64,000 nt of DNA, taken from positions 124,001-188,000 of the forward strand of contig NZ_LLWK01000034.1 of assembly GCF_001529295.1 (NCBI RefSeq), read 5' to 3'. Below the pieces are notes generated by a model. The model made no database searches. It was not told where the DNA came from and was given only the letters and a program-made list of their open reading frames with translations. Every line of letters starts with the position of its first letter. The first letter of the stretch is position 1. Of the stretch, positions 8,785 to 17,465 are shown piece by piece. The position numbers and the translations under genes were made by a program. The stretch is from Flavobacterium sp. TAB 87. GTDB lineage: Bacteria > Bacteroidota > Bacteroidia > Flavobacteriales > Flavobacteriaceae.

Positions 8785-9279
8785 ATGAAACAATCAATAT
8801 TATTACTCGTAGCATTTGCTACCTTTTCTTGCTCAAAGGCTCAAAAAACTGAATTCGCAAAAGAGGCGTTGTCTGAAAAACTAGCTACTCCAGATAATAG
8901 TCAAATTGCGTTTCAAGAAATTTTAAAAAAACACCAAGGAAAAACGGTAGTAATTGAAGTTTGGGCTTCTTGGTGTGGTGATTGCATTAAAGCAATGCCA
9001 AAATTTAAAGAACTTCAAGCCAAACATCCAGAAGTAGATTATGTTTTTATCTCTATGGATAAAACTGCTGATAAATGGAAAGAAGGAATTGAAAAACATC
9101 AATTAGTTGGTGATCATTATATGGCAAACGACGGTATGAAAGGCGTTTTTGGAAAAGCAATGAATATGGACTGGATTCCGAGATACATTATTGTAGACAA
9201 AGCTAGTAAAGTTGTTACTTACAGAGCGATTGAAACAGACTTCGATCAAATGGACGACACTTTAAACAGTTTAAAATAA
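8785..9279 (+). CDS. TlpA-type thioredoxin-fold lipoprotein
   Basis: The 164-residue product has a signal peptide ending in the lipobox TFSC (Cys16), so it should be membrane-anchored facing the periplasm. A thioredoxin domain follows with the active site WCGDC at residues 63-67 and a WIPRYI cis-proline loop near 137. Proteins of this kind usually reduce disulfides, for example in cytochrome c maturation. The gene lies between the DoxX-like gene and tpiA and has its own -7 box, with a 38-base gap to tpiA, so it may be co-transcribed with tpiA. Confidence 0.88.
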   Translation: MKQSILLLVAFATFSCSKAQKTEFAKEALSEKLATPDNSQIAFQEILKKHQGKTVVIEVWASWCGDCIKAMPKFKELQAKHPEVDYVFISMDKTADKWKEGIEKHQLVGDHYMANDGMKGVFGKAMNMDWIPRYIIVDKASKVVTYRAIETDFDQMDDTLNSLK

Positions 9280-9317
9280 AGACTTTAAAAAGATTAAATA
9301 ATTAACTAAAAACTAAA

Positions 9318-10070
9318 ATGAGAAAGAAGATTGTTGCAGGAAACTGGAAAATGCATAAAAATGCCGAAGAAACGACAGCGCTTTTAACTGAATTAATTTC
9401 AAAAGTACCCGCTTCTACAGCAGCTCAGGTAATTGTGGCCCCAACATTTGTAAATTTAGCTGCGGCTGTAAGTCAGTTGTCTGCAACTAAAATTGAGGTT
9501 GCTGCACAAAATGTTCATCAAGCCGAGGGTGGTGCTTTTACAGGCGAAATATCTGCAGATATGTTAAAAAGTGTTGGTGTAAATACAGTAATTCTTGGCC
9601 ATTCAGAGCGTAGAGCTATCTTTCACGAAAGCGATGCATTAATTGCTGAAAAAGTAAATACTGCTTTGAAACATGAAATGAAAGTTATTTTTTGTTTTGG
9701 AGAAGAATTAAAAGACCGTCAGTCTGGAAATCATTTTAATATTGTAGAAAATCAATTGAAAGATGGTTTGTTTCAAATCTCAAAAGAAAATTGGTCAGCT
9801 ATCGTTTTAGCATATGAGCCAGTTTGGGCTATTGGAACTGGAGAAACAGCATCGCCGGAACAAGCACAAGAAATGCATGAATTTATCAGAGAAATAGTTC
9901 GCAAATCATTTGGAGCAGACATTGCTGACGAAGTTTCTATTCTATACGGTGGTTCTGTAAAACCAGAAAATGCAAAAGAAATTTTCTCTAAAGCTGATGT
10001 AGACGGAGGTCTAATTGGCGGAGCTGCATTAAAAGTAGACGATTTTGTTGCTATTGTTACGGCTTTTTAA
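9318..10070 (+). CDS. tpiA: Triosephosphate isomerase
   Basis: The product has 250 residues, the standard length. Catalytic residues are all present: Asn9 and Lys11 in GNWKMHKN, His95 in GHSERR, and Glu167 in YEPVWAIGTG; the phosphate-binding GGS and GLIGGAAL segments close the barrel. It interconverts dihydroxyacetone phosphate and glyceraldehyde 3-phosphate in glycolysis and gluconeogenesis. A bidirectional terminator follows it directly. Confidence 0.98.
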   Translation: MRKKIVAGNWKMHKNAEETTALLTELISKVPASTAAQVIVAPTFVNLAAAVSQLSATKIEVAAQNVHQAEGGAFTGEISADMLKSVGVNTVILGHSERRAIFHESDALIAEKVNTALKHEMKVIFCFGEELKDRQSGNHFNIVENQLKDGLFQISKENWSAIVLAYEPVWAIGTGETASPEQAQEMHEFIREIVRKSFGADIADEVSILYGGSVKPENAKEIFSKADVDGGLIGGAALKVDDFVAIVTAF

Positions 10071-10092
10071 ATGAAATCCATTTTACAGCATA

Positions 10093-10125
10093 AAAAAACC
10101 ATCTTTTAAAAAGATGGTTTTTTTA
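10093..10125. terminator. Bidirectional terminator between tpiA and a small minus-strand gene
   Basis: A perfect inverted repeat (10093-10107 with 10108-10122) with A and T runs at its flanks. It can serve tpiA on the plus strand and the convergent gene on the minus strand. Confidence 0.8.
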
Positions 10126-10131
10126 TATTTT

Positions 10132-10482
10132 TTAATGATTGGGCTTATCCTCATTAATATTTTTTATTTCTGAAAATTGTTCTTTCGGAATATCTTTAAA
10201 AAATTCTGCCGCCTCAAGTTCAGCTGAAGGTCCGTATCCCATAAGATACGTTCCTTTTATTTTATTTGCGGTTTCTATTACGTATAAGATAGACATATCA
10301 TCAGGATTGCTCATCCCTTCATATCGATGTTCGGCAACAATAAAAATTTCTTCAGGCGTATACTCGTATTTTGTTTCCGTATCGATTAATCGACCATCTC
10401 TAAAAAGAAAATTACAGCAATATCCTTTTCCTTGATAATGATTGATATAATCTATTTCGTGCTTATCATAATTATTGTCCAT
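10132..10482 (-). CDS. Small hypothetical protein of a Bacteroidetes family
   Basis: I chose the ATG at 10482, giving 116 residues; a longer frame to 10524 adds 14 hydrophobic residues without clear support. The central motif YEGMSNPDDMSILYVIE (near residues 54-70) resembles a group of roughly 100-residue Bacteroidetes proteins often labelled phosphoribosylpyrophosphate synthetase. That label seems unfounded, because no PRPP-binding loop is present. The protein is acidic and lacks a signal peptide. Function is unknown. Its neighbour, the DUF1328 gene, is on the same strand. Confidence 0.7.
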   Translation of the reverse strand: MDNNYDKHEIDYINHYQGKGYCCNFLFRDGRLIDTETKYEYTPEEIFIVAEHRYEGMSNPDDMSILYVIETANKIKGTYLMGYGPSAELEAAEFFKDIPKEQFSEIKNINEDKPNH

Positions 10483-10650
10483 AACTTCAAATTTTATAAT
10501 TTTAATTGTAGTTGGAAACAACAAGACATTTAAGTACTAATTTAAAAAACAATGAACTCGTTACCGATATAAATTGTTACGTCTTGCTGTCCCAACATTT
10601 TATACTGCATATTCAAAGCAAAATTTTGAATCGTACAGTTGTACCTTTTT

Positions 10651-10812
10651 TTATATTTTTCTTCTCCCACTAATTAGTGATAGGATAAATAAAATAATAA
10701 AAATAAAGAATAATACTTTGGCTATTCCGGCAGCACCAGCTGCAATTCCACCAAATCCGAATACTCCAGCCACAATTGCTAGAATGATAAATATAACTGT
10801 CCAACGTAACAT
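10651..10812 (-). CDS. DUF1328/UPF0391 small membrane protein
   Basis: This short frame encodes 53 residues, beginning [16 protein letters not shown] and continuing with a glycine- and alanine-rich second segment ([12 protein letters not shown]) and a last hydrophobic stretch ([12 protein letters not shown]) before a basic end (SGRRKI). That is the standard form of the DUF1328 family, tiny two-helix membrane proteins often linked to stress, whose function is unknown. The frame has no interruption, and a start at ATG 10812 is the only sensible one. A longer frame on the opposite strand is its shadow. Confidence 0.88.
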   Translation of the reverse strand: MLRWTVIFIILAIVAGVFGFGGIAAGAAGIAKVLFFIFIILFILSLISGRRKI

Positions 10813-11067
10813 AAGCGTTTAATTTAAATGGTTAGTAATAGTACATATAGTTTTTATATGCTTGATTTCTATTACAAATTTCAGCAAACTATTGTTTTAC
10901 ACTTAACTCAATTACTCTAAATTTTAACTCTTAAAATATTGCTTAATAATGACAATAATGCAAATTATATAACTATAGTAGTAATTTATATAAGCTAAAA
11001 CGATAAAATAATTAGAATTTTACATTATGAACAAACACCTATTTCTTTTAATTAAAATGCCATTATT

Positions 11068-11826
11068 TTGATAGTATATCTAAAAAATAAATTTGAATCG
11101 ATAGGTAATGTGACTCAATTTTCATTACGTTTTTTCAAAGAGCTTTTTCTTCCACCTTATGAAATGAAAGAATTTCTGAAACAATGTTATATAATAGGGT
11201 ATAAATCATTGCCACTTGTCGCGATTACAGGTTTTATCATGGGATTGGTTCTAACACTACAATCTCGTCCTACATTAGTAAACTTTGGTGCCGAATCTTG
11301 GCTACCAGGAATGGTTGGACTTTCGCTAATTCGTGAAATTGCTCCCGTAATTACCGCATTAATATGTGCTGGTAAAATAGCTTCTGGAATCGGAGCAGAA
11401 TTAGGCTCGATGAAAGTCACCGAACAAATTGATGCAATGGAAGTTGCGGCAATCAATCCCTTCAATTATCTTGTAGTAACGAGAATATTGGCCACTACAT
11501 TAATGATTCCTATTTTGGTAATCTTTGCTGATGCAGTCGGAATTATTGGTGGTTATATTGGTATGAACATTCACAGTAACGTTACTTTCTACCGATATAT
11601 ATCGCAAGTGTTTAATTCTTTAGAGTTTTTAGATATTTTTCCTGCAACAGTAAAGACTTTCTTTTTCGGATTTTTTATCGGCATGATTGGTTGTTACGAA
11701 GGCTACAACGCCTCTAACGGAACAGCAAGTGTAGGTCGCGCAGCAAATTCTGCAGTAGTAAGCGCCTCCCTCTCTATTTTTATTATCGATATGATTGCCG
11801 TACAAATAACCGATTTATTCTTTTAA
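11068..11826 (+). CDS. MlaE-family ABC transporter permease (lipid transport)
   Basis: The 252-residue product has the MlaE fold: membrane helices from about residue 45 on, with the conserved SLIREIAPVITALICAGKIASG region near 85-115 and the small-residue-rich GAELGSMKVTEQIDAMEV loop after it. It should move phospholipid or a similar lipid with the ATPase and MCE protein encoded next. The start must be TTG at 11068: the frame opens only at 11056 after a TAA stop, and the first in-frame ATG would delete 32 residues. The next gene begins 3 bases after its stop. Confidence 0.9.
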   Translation: MIVYLKNKFESIGNVTQFSLRFFKELFLPPYEMKEFLKQCYIIGYKSLPLVAITGFIMGLVLTLQSRPTLVNFGAESWLPGMVGLSLIREIAPVITALICAGKIASGIGAELGSMKVTEQIDAMEVAAINPFNYLVVTRILATTLMIPILVIFADAVGIIGGYIGMNIHSNVTFYRYISQVFNSLEFLDIFPATVKTFFFGFFIGMIGCYEGYNASNGTASVGRAANSAVVSASLSIFIIDMIAVQITDLFF

Positions 11827-11829
11827 CCT

Positions 11830-12603
11830 ATGGAAACAGAATTATACCTACCTATTAAAGAATCTTCTAATGAAAAAGAAGCTGTTATAGAAATTAATGA
11901 TTTACACATTTCTTTTGGCGACAACCATGTTTTAAAAGGAGTAACTTTTAAAGTATTTAAAGGAGAAGACGTTGTTGTTTTAGGACGTTCAGGCTCCGGA
12001 AAATCAATTACAATCAAATGTATCGTTGGATTAATTAAGCCCAGCAAAGGAGAAATTAAAGTCTTTGGAGACGATATTGTCGAATATTCTATTGGAGAGC
12101 TTAATAAAGTTAGAGTCCGTATAGGATTTTTATTTCAAAGTGCTGCCTTATATGATTCAATGTCAGTTCGCGAGAATCTTGCGTTTACGCTTAAACGCCA
12201 TCATAAAGAATTGAGTGATGCAGATATTGAGAAAGAAATAATAGAAGTGCTTGAAAATGTAGGACTAGAAGAAGCAATTGATAAAATGCCTTCGGAATTG
12301 TCAGGAGGGATGAAAAAGAGAATTGGCCTAGCTCGTACCTTAATTTTAAAACCTGAAATTATCCTGTACGATGAACCAACCACTGGTTTGGATACCATTA
12401 CCTCTAAAGAAATTAGTCAACTAATTATCGATATCAAAGAAAAAAGAAAAACAACATCTATCATTATCACACACGATATGGATTGTGCCAGACGAACTTC
12501 TGACCGCATTTTAATGTTAAATGACGGCGTAATTCATGCCGAAGGGAAGTACGATGAACTTGCCAAAAGTGAAGATGAATGGGTAAACGCATTTTTTAAA
12601 TAA
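11830..12603 (+). CDS. MlaF-family ABC transporter ATPase
   Basis: This is a complete 257-residue ATP-binding subunit. Walker A is GRSGSGKS at 52-59, the Q-loop is FLFQSAALYDSMSVREN near 105, the signature LSGGMKKR is near 157, Walker B YDEPTTGLD is near 178, and the switch histidine is in IITHDM near 217. The SVREN and GMKKR forms are typical of MlaF/Ttg2A subunits. It pairs with the permease before it and the MCE protein after it (33-base gap), forming a three-gene operon for retrograde or anterograde lipid traffic across the envelope. Confidence 0.93.
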   Translation: METELYLPIKESSNEKEAVIEINDLHISFGDNHVLKGVTFKVFKGEDVVVLGRSGSGKSITIKCIVGLIKPSKGEIKVFGDDIVEYSIGELNKVRVRIGFLFQSAALYDSMSVRENLAFTLKRHHKELSDADIEKEIIEVLENVGLEEAIDKMPSELSGGMKKRIGLARTLILKPEIILYDEPTTGLDTITSKEISQLIIDIKEKRKTTSIIITHDMDCARRTSDRILMLNDGVIHAEGKYDELAKSEDEWVNAFFK

Positions 12604-12636
12604 AAAACAAAATCAAAAAACATAAACTTTAAAATC

Positions 12637-13398
12637 ATGAGTAAACAATCAACATATACATGGAAATTAGGGATGTTTGTAGTAATTGGGCTTGCCCTTT
12701 TTGTCGCAACCATCTACTTTATAGGTAAGCAACAAAACTTGTTTGGAGAGACCTTTTATATTCAGTCAAAATTTAAAAATGTAAGCGGACTAGAAGTAGG
12801 AAATAACGTTCGCTTTTCGGGAATAAATATCGGAACTATTGAAGAAATAGGTTTAGTGAATGATTCAACGGTTTTGGTAAAAATGGTCATTCAAGGTGAT
12901 GTACAAAAATTTATCAAAACAGACGCAAAAGCAACTATTGGCTCTGAAGGTTTGATGGGAGATAAGGTTCTTACTATTGTTCCAGGTTCAAAATCTACTG
13001 TAATGATTGAGAATAATGCCGTTATTGGGTCTCTAGCTGCAATTGAGATGGATGATTTAATGAAAAGTGTAAAGAAAAGTGTAGATAATGCTGGAATTAT
13101 TACTGAAGAATTAGCCGTTTTTTCGCATAACATGAACCACGGTGATGGTGCTTTATCTAAATTAGTCACAGACAAAAAAGTAGCGAATAGTTTAGAGAAA
13201 ACAATCAAAAATATTCAAAGTGCCTCTAAAGGTTTAGATGAAAACATGGATGCTGCAAAAGAGAACTTTTTATTAAGAGGTTATTTTAGACGTAAGGAAA
13301 AAGAAGAGCAAAAAGCGCTCGAGGCCAAAAAGGATTCTATTCAAGATCTTAAAGAAGCCAAACAAGAAAAGAAAGAAGACAGGAAAAGCAAAAAATAA
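12637..13398 (+). CDS. MlaD-like MCE-domain protein
   Basis: The 253-residue protein has an N-terminal membrane anchor (about 12-28) and an MCE domain (about 40-118) containing FKNVSGLEVGNNVRFSGI and a later EGLMGDKVLTIVPG, both hallmarks of the family. The rest is helical and ends in a lysine- and glutamate-rich tail. It would sit in the inner membrane with its MCE ring in the periplasm and channel lipids for the upstream transporter. No MlaA, MlaB or MlaC homologue is encoded nearby. A long bidirectional terminator follows. Confidence 0.9.
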   Translation: MSKQSTYTWKLGMFVVIGLALFVATIYFIGKQQNLFGETFYIQSKFKNVSGLEVGNNVRFSGINIGTIEEIGLVNDSTVLVKMVIQGDVQKFIKTDAKATIGSEGLMGDKVLTIVPGSKSTVMIENNAVIGSLAAIEMDDLMKSVKKSVDNAGIITEELAVFSHNMNHGDGALSKLVTDKKVANSLEKTIKNIQSASKGLDENMDAAKENFLLRGYFRRKEKEEQKALEAKKDSIQDLKEAKQEKKEDRKSKK

Positions 13399-13414
13399 CA
13401 AACTATAATAGCAT

Positions 13415-13455
13415 AAAAAAAGGCATATTGAAATTTCAATATGCCTTTTTTTTTA
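13415..13455. terminator. Bidirectional terminator between the MCE gene and fahA
   Basis: A perfect 19-base-pair inverted repeat (13415-13433 with 13434-13452) with A- and T-runs at both flanks, placed between convergent genes. Confidence 0.85.
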
Positions 13456-13470
13456 TAAAATAAATTCTAT

Positions 13471-14754
13471 TTATTTTCGAATATAGGGCGGTAATAACTG
13501 GCTAGATACTTCTCCAAAACCAATTCTAATTTCACTGTTCTTGCAGTAACCACGCATAATAACAGTATCGTTATCCTCAATAAATTTACGTTCAGATCCA
13601 TCTTTTAATTGGAGAGGATTTTTACCTCCCCAAGTTAATTCTAACATCGAACCAAAACTGTCTGGTGTTGGACCAGAAATAGTTCCCGAACCCATCATAT
13701 CTCCAGAATTGACACGACAACCATTGGAGGTGTGGTGCGCCAATTGCTGTGTCATTGACCAGTATAAATGTTTAAAGTTTGTTTTACAAACTAAATTTTC
13801 ATCTTGGTTTAAGGGCTTAATATACGTTTCTAAAGTAATGTCAAATGCTTTTTTCCCTTTAGTAGTTAAATAAGGAAAAGGAGCTGGTACTTGTTTAGGA
13901 CCTTTAGTTCTAAAGGGTTCTAAAGCATCCAGAGTAACAATCCACGGAGAAATAGAACTGGCAAAACTCTTTGCTAAAAATGGTCCTAGAGGAACATATT
14001 CCCATTTTTGAATATCGCGAGCGCTCCAGTCATTCAATAAAACCATTCCAAAAATATAATCTTCTGCTTCATGAACAGGCACTGCCTCTCCCATTACGTT
14101 GGCATCGGTAGTAATAAACGCAGTCTCCAATTCAAAATCAACCAAACGAGAAGAACCGAAAACTGGATCTTTTTCTCCATTTGGCAACATCTGCCCTAAA
14201 GGTCTGTGAACCGGAATGCCCGAAGGAATAATAGTCGAACTTCTACCATGATACGCTACCGGCAAATGCAACCAATTTGGTAATAAAGCATTGTCAGGAT
14301 CACGGAACATAGTACCCACATTTGTGGCATGTTCTTTACTCGAATAGAAATCGGTATAATCACCAATTAATACTGGCAATTGCATTTCGACGTCTTCTAT
14401 ATTAAAAATAATAATTTCTCTTCGTTTTTGATCGTCTCTTAATCCAGCTGTATTGATGTCAAAAATTTCGGCAATTCGGTTGCGCACTAGACGCCACGTT
14501 TTCTTTCCATCAGAGATAAAATCATTCAAAGTATCTTGCATGAACATATCGTCTGTAAGCTCGATACCTTCAAAATAATTCAATTGTTGCAGTGCACCTA
14601 AATCAATTGCAAAATCACCAATTCGAGTTCCTACGGTTACGACGTTTTCCTTTGTTAGAAAAACACCAAAAGGAATATTTTGAATGGGAAAATCACTACT
14701 CTCAGGTACTTCTAACCATGATTTACGTTTCGGATCGTTGGCTGTTATTGGCAT
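13471..14754 (-). CDS. fahA: Fumarylacetoacetase
   Basis: The product has 427 residues, the usual length. It has the small N-terminal SH3-like domain and the catalytic FAH fold, with DFYSSKEHATNVG near 135-148, AYHGRSSTI near 168, and the metal ligands in DFELETAF and NDWSARDIQKWEY. It splits fumarylacetoacetate into fumarate and acetoacetate, the last step of tyrosine breakdown. The genes for the preceding steps are not in this window. It is transcribed away from glyA, and its promoter shares the intergenic region. Confidence 0.95.
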   Translation of the reverse strand: MPITANDPKRKSWLEVPESSDFPIQNIPFGVFLTKENVVTVGTRIGDFAIDLGALQQLNYFEGIELTDDMFMQDTLNDFISDGKKTWRLVRNRIAEIFDINTAGLRDDQKRREIIIFNIEDVEMQLPVLIGDYTDFYSSKEHATNVGTMFRDPDNALLPNWLHLPVAYHGRSSTIIPSGIPVHRPLGQMLPNGEKDPVFGSSRLVDFELETAFITTDANVMGEAVPVHEAEDYIFGMVLLNDWSARDIQKWEYVPLGPFLAKSFASSISPWIVTLDALEPFRTKGPKQVPAPFPYLTTKGKKAFDITLETYIKPLNQDENLVCKTNFKHLYWSMTQQLAHHTSNGCRVNSGDMMGSGTISGPTPDSFGSMLELTWGGKNPLQLKDGSERKFIEDNDTVIMRGYCKNSEIRIGFGEVSSQLLPPYIRK

Positions 14755-14788
14755 AATTTGTTAATTATATTGTTGAAAAAATACTTGT

Positions 14789-14819
14789 CAAATATATCAT
14801 AATCTAGCTGTACAACAAA
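14789..14819 (-). promoter_or_regulatory. Predicted fahA promoter
   Basis: On the minus strand TTTG (14816-14819), a 19-base spacer and TATATTTG (14789-14796) match the Bacteroidetes consensus exactly. The predicted start point is about 30 bases upstream of the fahA ATG. Confidence 0.65.
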
Positions 14820-14829
14820 CGTTTTTTTG

Positions 14830-14837
14830 TATTTTTG
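14830..14837 (+). promoter_or_regulatory. -7 box upstream of glyA
   Basis: TATTTTTG fits TANNTTTG and lies 25 bases before the glyA ATG at 14863. This argues for that start rather than the in-frame ATG at 14827, which lies upstream of the box. No clear -33 is seen. Confidence 0.45.
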
Positions 14838-14862
14838 CAACAAATTAACGAAAAACTACACA

Positions 14863-16137
14863 ATGCAACGCGACAAACAAATTTTTGATCTTATTCTTGA
14901 AGAACAAGAAAGACAAATTCACGGATTAGAACTTATTGCTTCAGAAAATTTTGTAAGTGATGAAGTTATAGAAGCAGCTGGTTCTGTTCTAACTAACAAG
15001 TATGCTGAAGGATATCCTGGTAAAAGATACTATGGAGGTTGCGAAGTAGTTGATGTTGTTGAACAAATTGCTATTGACAGAGCCAAAGAATTATTTGGTG
15101 CTGTGTACGCAAACGTTCAACCACACTCTGGTTCTCAAGCTAATGCTTCGGTATTTCATGCGTGTTTAAAACCTGGAGATAAAATCTTAGGATTTGACCT
15201 ATCACATGGTGGTCACTTAACGCACGGTTCTCCTGTAAATTTTTCAGGTCGTCTGTACGATCCTGTTTTCTACGGTGTTGAAAAAGAAACAGGTCTTTTG
15301 AATTATGATAAAATTCAAGAGATTGCTACAAAAGAACAACCAAAATTAATTATTGCGGGTGCTTCGGCCTATTCTCGTGATATGGATTTTGAACGTTTCA
15401 GAAAAATTGCTGATAGCGTTGGTGCACTTTTAATTGCTGATGTTTCACATCCTGCTGGATTAATTGTAAAAGGTCTTTTAAATGACCCAATTCCTCACTG
15501 TCACATTGTTACAACAACTACACATAAAACATTACGTGGACCAAGAGGTGGTTTAATTTTAATGGGGAAAGATTTCGAAAATCCTTGGGGATTGACTACA
15601 CCAAAAGGAGAAGTTAGAATGATGTCTTCTTTGTTAGATTTAGCTGTTTTCCCTGGAAATCAAGGTGGACCATTAATGCATATTATCGCTGCAAAAGCGG
15701 TTGCATTTGGTGAAGCTTTAAAAGATGAGTTCTTTACTTATGCGATGCAATTGCAAAAAAATGCTAAAGCGATGGCTGAAGCTTTTGTAAAAAGAGATTA
15801 TAACATTATCTCTGGCGGAACAGACAACCACATGATGCTTATTGATTTAAGAAATAAAGGAATTTCTGGAAAAGACGCTGAAAATGCGCTAGTAAAAGCA
15901 GAAATTACAGTAAATAAAAACATGGTTCCATTTGATGACAAATCACCATTTGTTACTTCTGGAATTCGTGTAGGTACTGCTGCAATTACCACTCGTGGTT
16001 TAGTTGAAGCAGACATGGAAACAATCGTAGATTTGATCGATAGAGTTTTATCTAATCATACAGACGAGGCAGTTATCGAAGCAGTTGGTAACGAAGTAGA
16101 CGAAATGATGAGCGAAAGACCTATTTTCGTTTACTAA
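14863..16137 (+). CDS. glyA: Serine hydroxymethyltransferase
   Basis: The start at 14863 gives 424 residues beginning [11 protein letters not shown], the family's usual N terminus; an in-frame ATG 36 bases earlier lies before the -7 box and is unlikely. Motifs include [12 protein letters not shown] near residue 21, [13 protein letters not shown] near 47, and the PLP-lysine loop [14 protein letters not shown] near 217. The enzyme swaps serine and glycine while loading the one-carbon unit onto tetrahydrofolate, linking it to the folate made through folP elsewhere in the window. Confidence 0.97.
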   Translation: MQRDKQIFDLILEEQERQIHGLELIASENFVSDEVIEAAGSVLTNKYAEGYPGKRYYGGCEVVDVVEQIAIDRAKELFGAVYANVQPHSGSQANASVFHACLKPGDKILGFDLSHGGHLTHGSPVNFSGRLYDPVFYGVEKETGLLNYDKIQEIATKEQPKLIIAGASAYSRDMDFERFRKIADSVGALLIADVSHPAGLIVKGLLNDPIPHCHIVTTTTHKTLRGPRGGLILMGKDFENPWGLTTPKGEVRMMSSLLDLAVFPGNQGGPLMHIIAAKAVAFGEALKDEFFTYAMQLQKNAKAMAEAFVKRDYNIISGGTDNHMMLIDLRNKGISGKDAENALVKAEITVNKNMVPFDDKSPFVTSGIRVGTAAITTRGLVEADMETIVDLIDRVLSNHTDEAVIEAVGNEVDEMMSERPIFVY

Positions 16138-16156
16138 AAATTAGTCAAAAATCTTA

Positions 16157-16221
16157 AAGGTCGAAAATCGAAAGTATTGAAATAGAATTTCTATTTTAGC
16201 TTTGATTTTCGACTTTTTTTT
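16157..16221 (+). terminator. Terminator after glyA
   Basis: A stem with a 10-base-pair perfect core (16160-16169 with 16204-16213) and imperfect inner pairing is followed by eight or more Ts. Confidence 0.7.
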
Positions 16222-16267
16222 ATGACCGTACATTCTTTTGAATTTCTAACTTTTATACTTTAAAAAT

Positions 16268-16861
16268 ATGGGCGTATTGCGATTAGAATTACCAACCGAT
16301 CCAAGATGGGTAAATATCGTCGAGAAAAACATCGAAGAAATTTTGACTGATCACGCTTGGTGTGAGCAAAAAGCGGCTACCAATGCAATTACTATTATCA
16401 CCAATAACTCAGAACATCAAGATTTAGTAAAAGATTTATTGGCTTTGGCTAAAGAAGAAATTGATCATTTTGAACAAGTTCATAATATCATTATCAAACG
16501 TGGTCTAAAATTAGGTCGCGAACGCAAAGACGATTATGTAAATGAACTTTATATGTACATGAAAAGAAATATTGACGGAAGTCGAGTTTCTGCGTTGGTC
16601 GAGCGTTTGCTGTTTTCGGCAATGATTGAAGCTCGAAGTTGTGAGCGTTTTAAAGTACTTTCGGAAAACATAAAAGATGAAGAGCTTTCTGTTTTTTATC
16701 GCGATTTAATGGAAAGTGAAGCTGGACATTACACTACTTTTATTACCTATGCTCGAAAATATGGCAAAGGAATTGACGTAGAAAAGCGTTGGAGAGAATG
16801 GCTGGAATTTGAAAGCAGCGTGATTGCGAACTATGGAAAAGGCGAAACCATTCACGGTTAA
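16268..16861 (+). CDS. miaE: tRNA-(ms2io6A)-hydroxylase, MiaE-like
   Basis: The 197-residue protein has the ferritin-like di-iron fold of MiaE. Candidate ligands are in KEEIDHFEQVH (near 72-82), IEARSCERF (near 120-128) and ESEAGHYTTF (near 150-158), and the spacing fits the E, EXXH, E, EXXH pattern. MiaE hydroxylates the modified adenosine next to the anticodon. Whether the required methylthio and isopentenyl steps are encoded here cannot be told from this window. It has a terminator on each side, so it is a single-gene unit. Confidence 0.88.
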   Translation: MGVLRLELPTDPRWVNIVEKNIEEILTDHAWCEQKAATNAITIITNNSEHQDLVKDLLALAKEEIDHFEQVHNIIIKRGLKLGRERKDDYVNELYMYMKRNIDGSRVSALVERLLFSAMIEARSCERFKVLSENIKDEELSVFYRDLMESEAGHYTTFITYARKYGKGIDVEKRWREWLEFESSVIANYGKGETIHG

Positions 16862-16871
16862 AAGAATTACT

Positions 16872-16908
16872 AAAGAGAGATTTTACAAAATATAGAATCT
16901 CTCTTTTT
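16872..16908 (+). terminator. Terminator after miaE
   Basis: A perfect 11-base-pair stem (16872-16882 with 16896-16906) with a 13-base loop and a T run. Confidence 0.8.
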
Positions 16909-17465
16909 ATATAAATGAAAAATTATCTTGTCTTGAAGTACTCTATTTTATAAATAAAAGCATATCAAAATGAGTACAATTACTGATGCCGTATTGATCA
17001 ATCTCTAAACTATTCAAGATACTTCTCATCAAACTTAGCCTAATACTTTGCAGGAAATATTCTGTAACTACTACGAATACATTTTGAATGTCTTTTACTT
17101 TATACTTGTTCTAGAACAAACTGTATCGAGAAAAGAACATTATTTACCTCTGGCTAATGAATAGTGAATTTTTTCTTATTATGAATATAATTGCAGCAAA
17201 AGCAATCAAACTAAAATTAATACCATCTATATTTTACCAAATATTCAAGCCAATTAAATTAGTACAGTTGTACTAGACGATAGCGAAAAAAGAGCGCGAA
17301 ATAACGGCTCTTTAGATTTACTTTTAATGTAAATCACGTCATAAAAGATTGGCATATTATGAAAATTTGGGCTCTACATAATGGGGAAAGAAGACAGAAA
17401 AATAGAGCACAGTTACTCAATTCAAGATTATTGCATGCAAAAGAACCAGTAATTCCACTTGCATC
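16909..17465. other. Gene-poor stretch of about 560 bases
   Basis: No frame here is convincing. The longest ATG-started pieces are about 31 codons (from 17181) and 36 codons (17359-17469, overlapping the end of the next gene). Neither has a recognisable product or a good ribosome-binding site. Short stretches read like broken coding sequence, so this may be a decayed gene, but I cannot name one. Confidence 0.5.

Noticed and set aside
10574..10822. Plus-strand open frame of 82 codons
   Set aside because: It is the opposite-strand shadow of the 53-residue DUF1328 gene; its sequence is proline- and asparagine-rich and has no sensible start signal.
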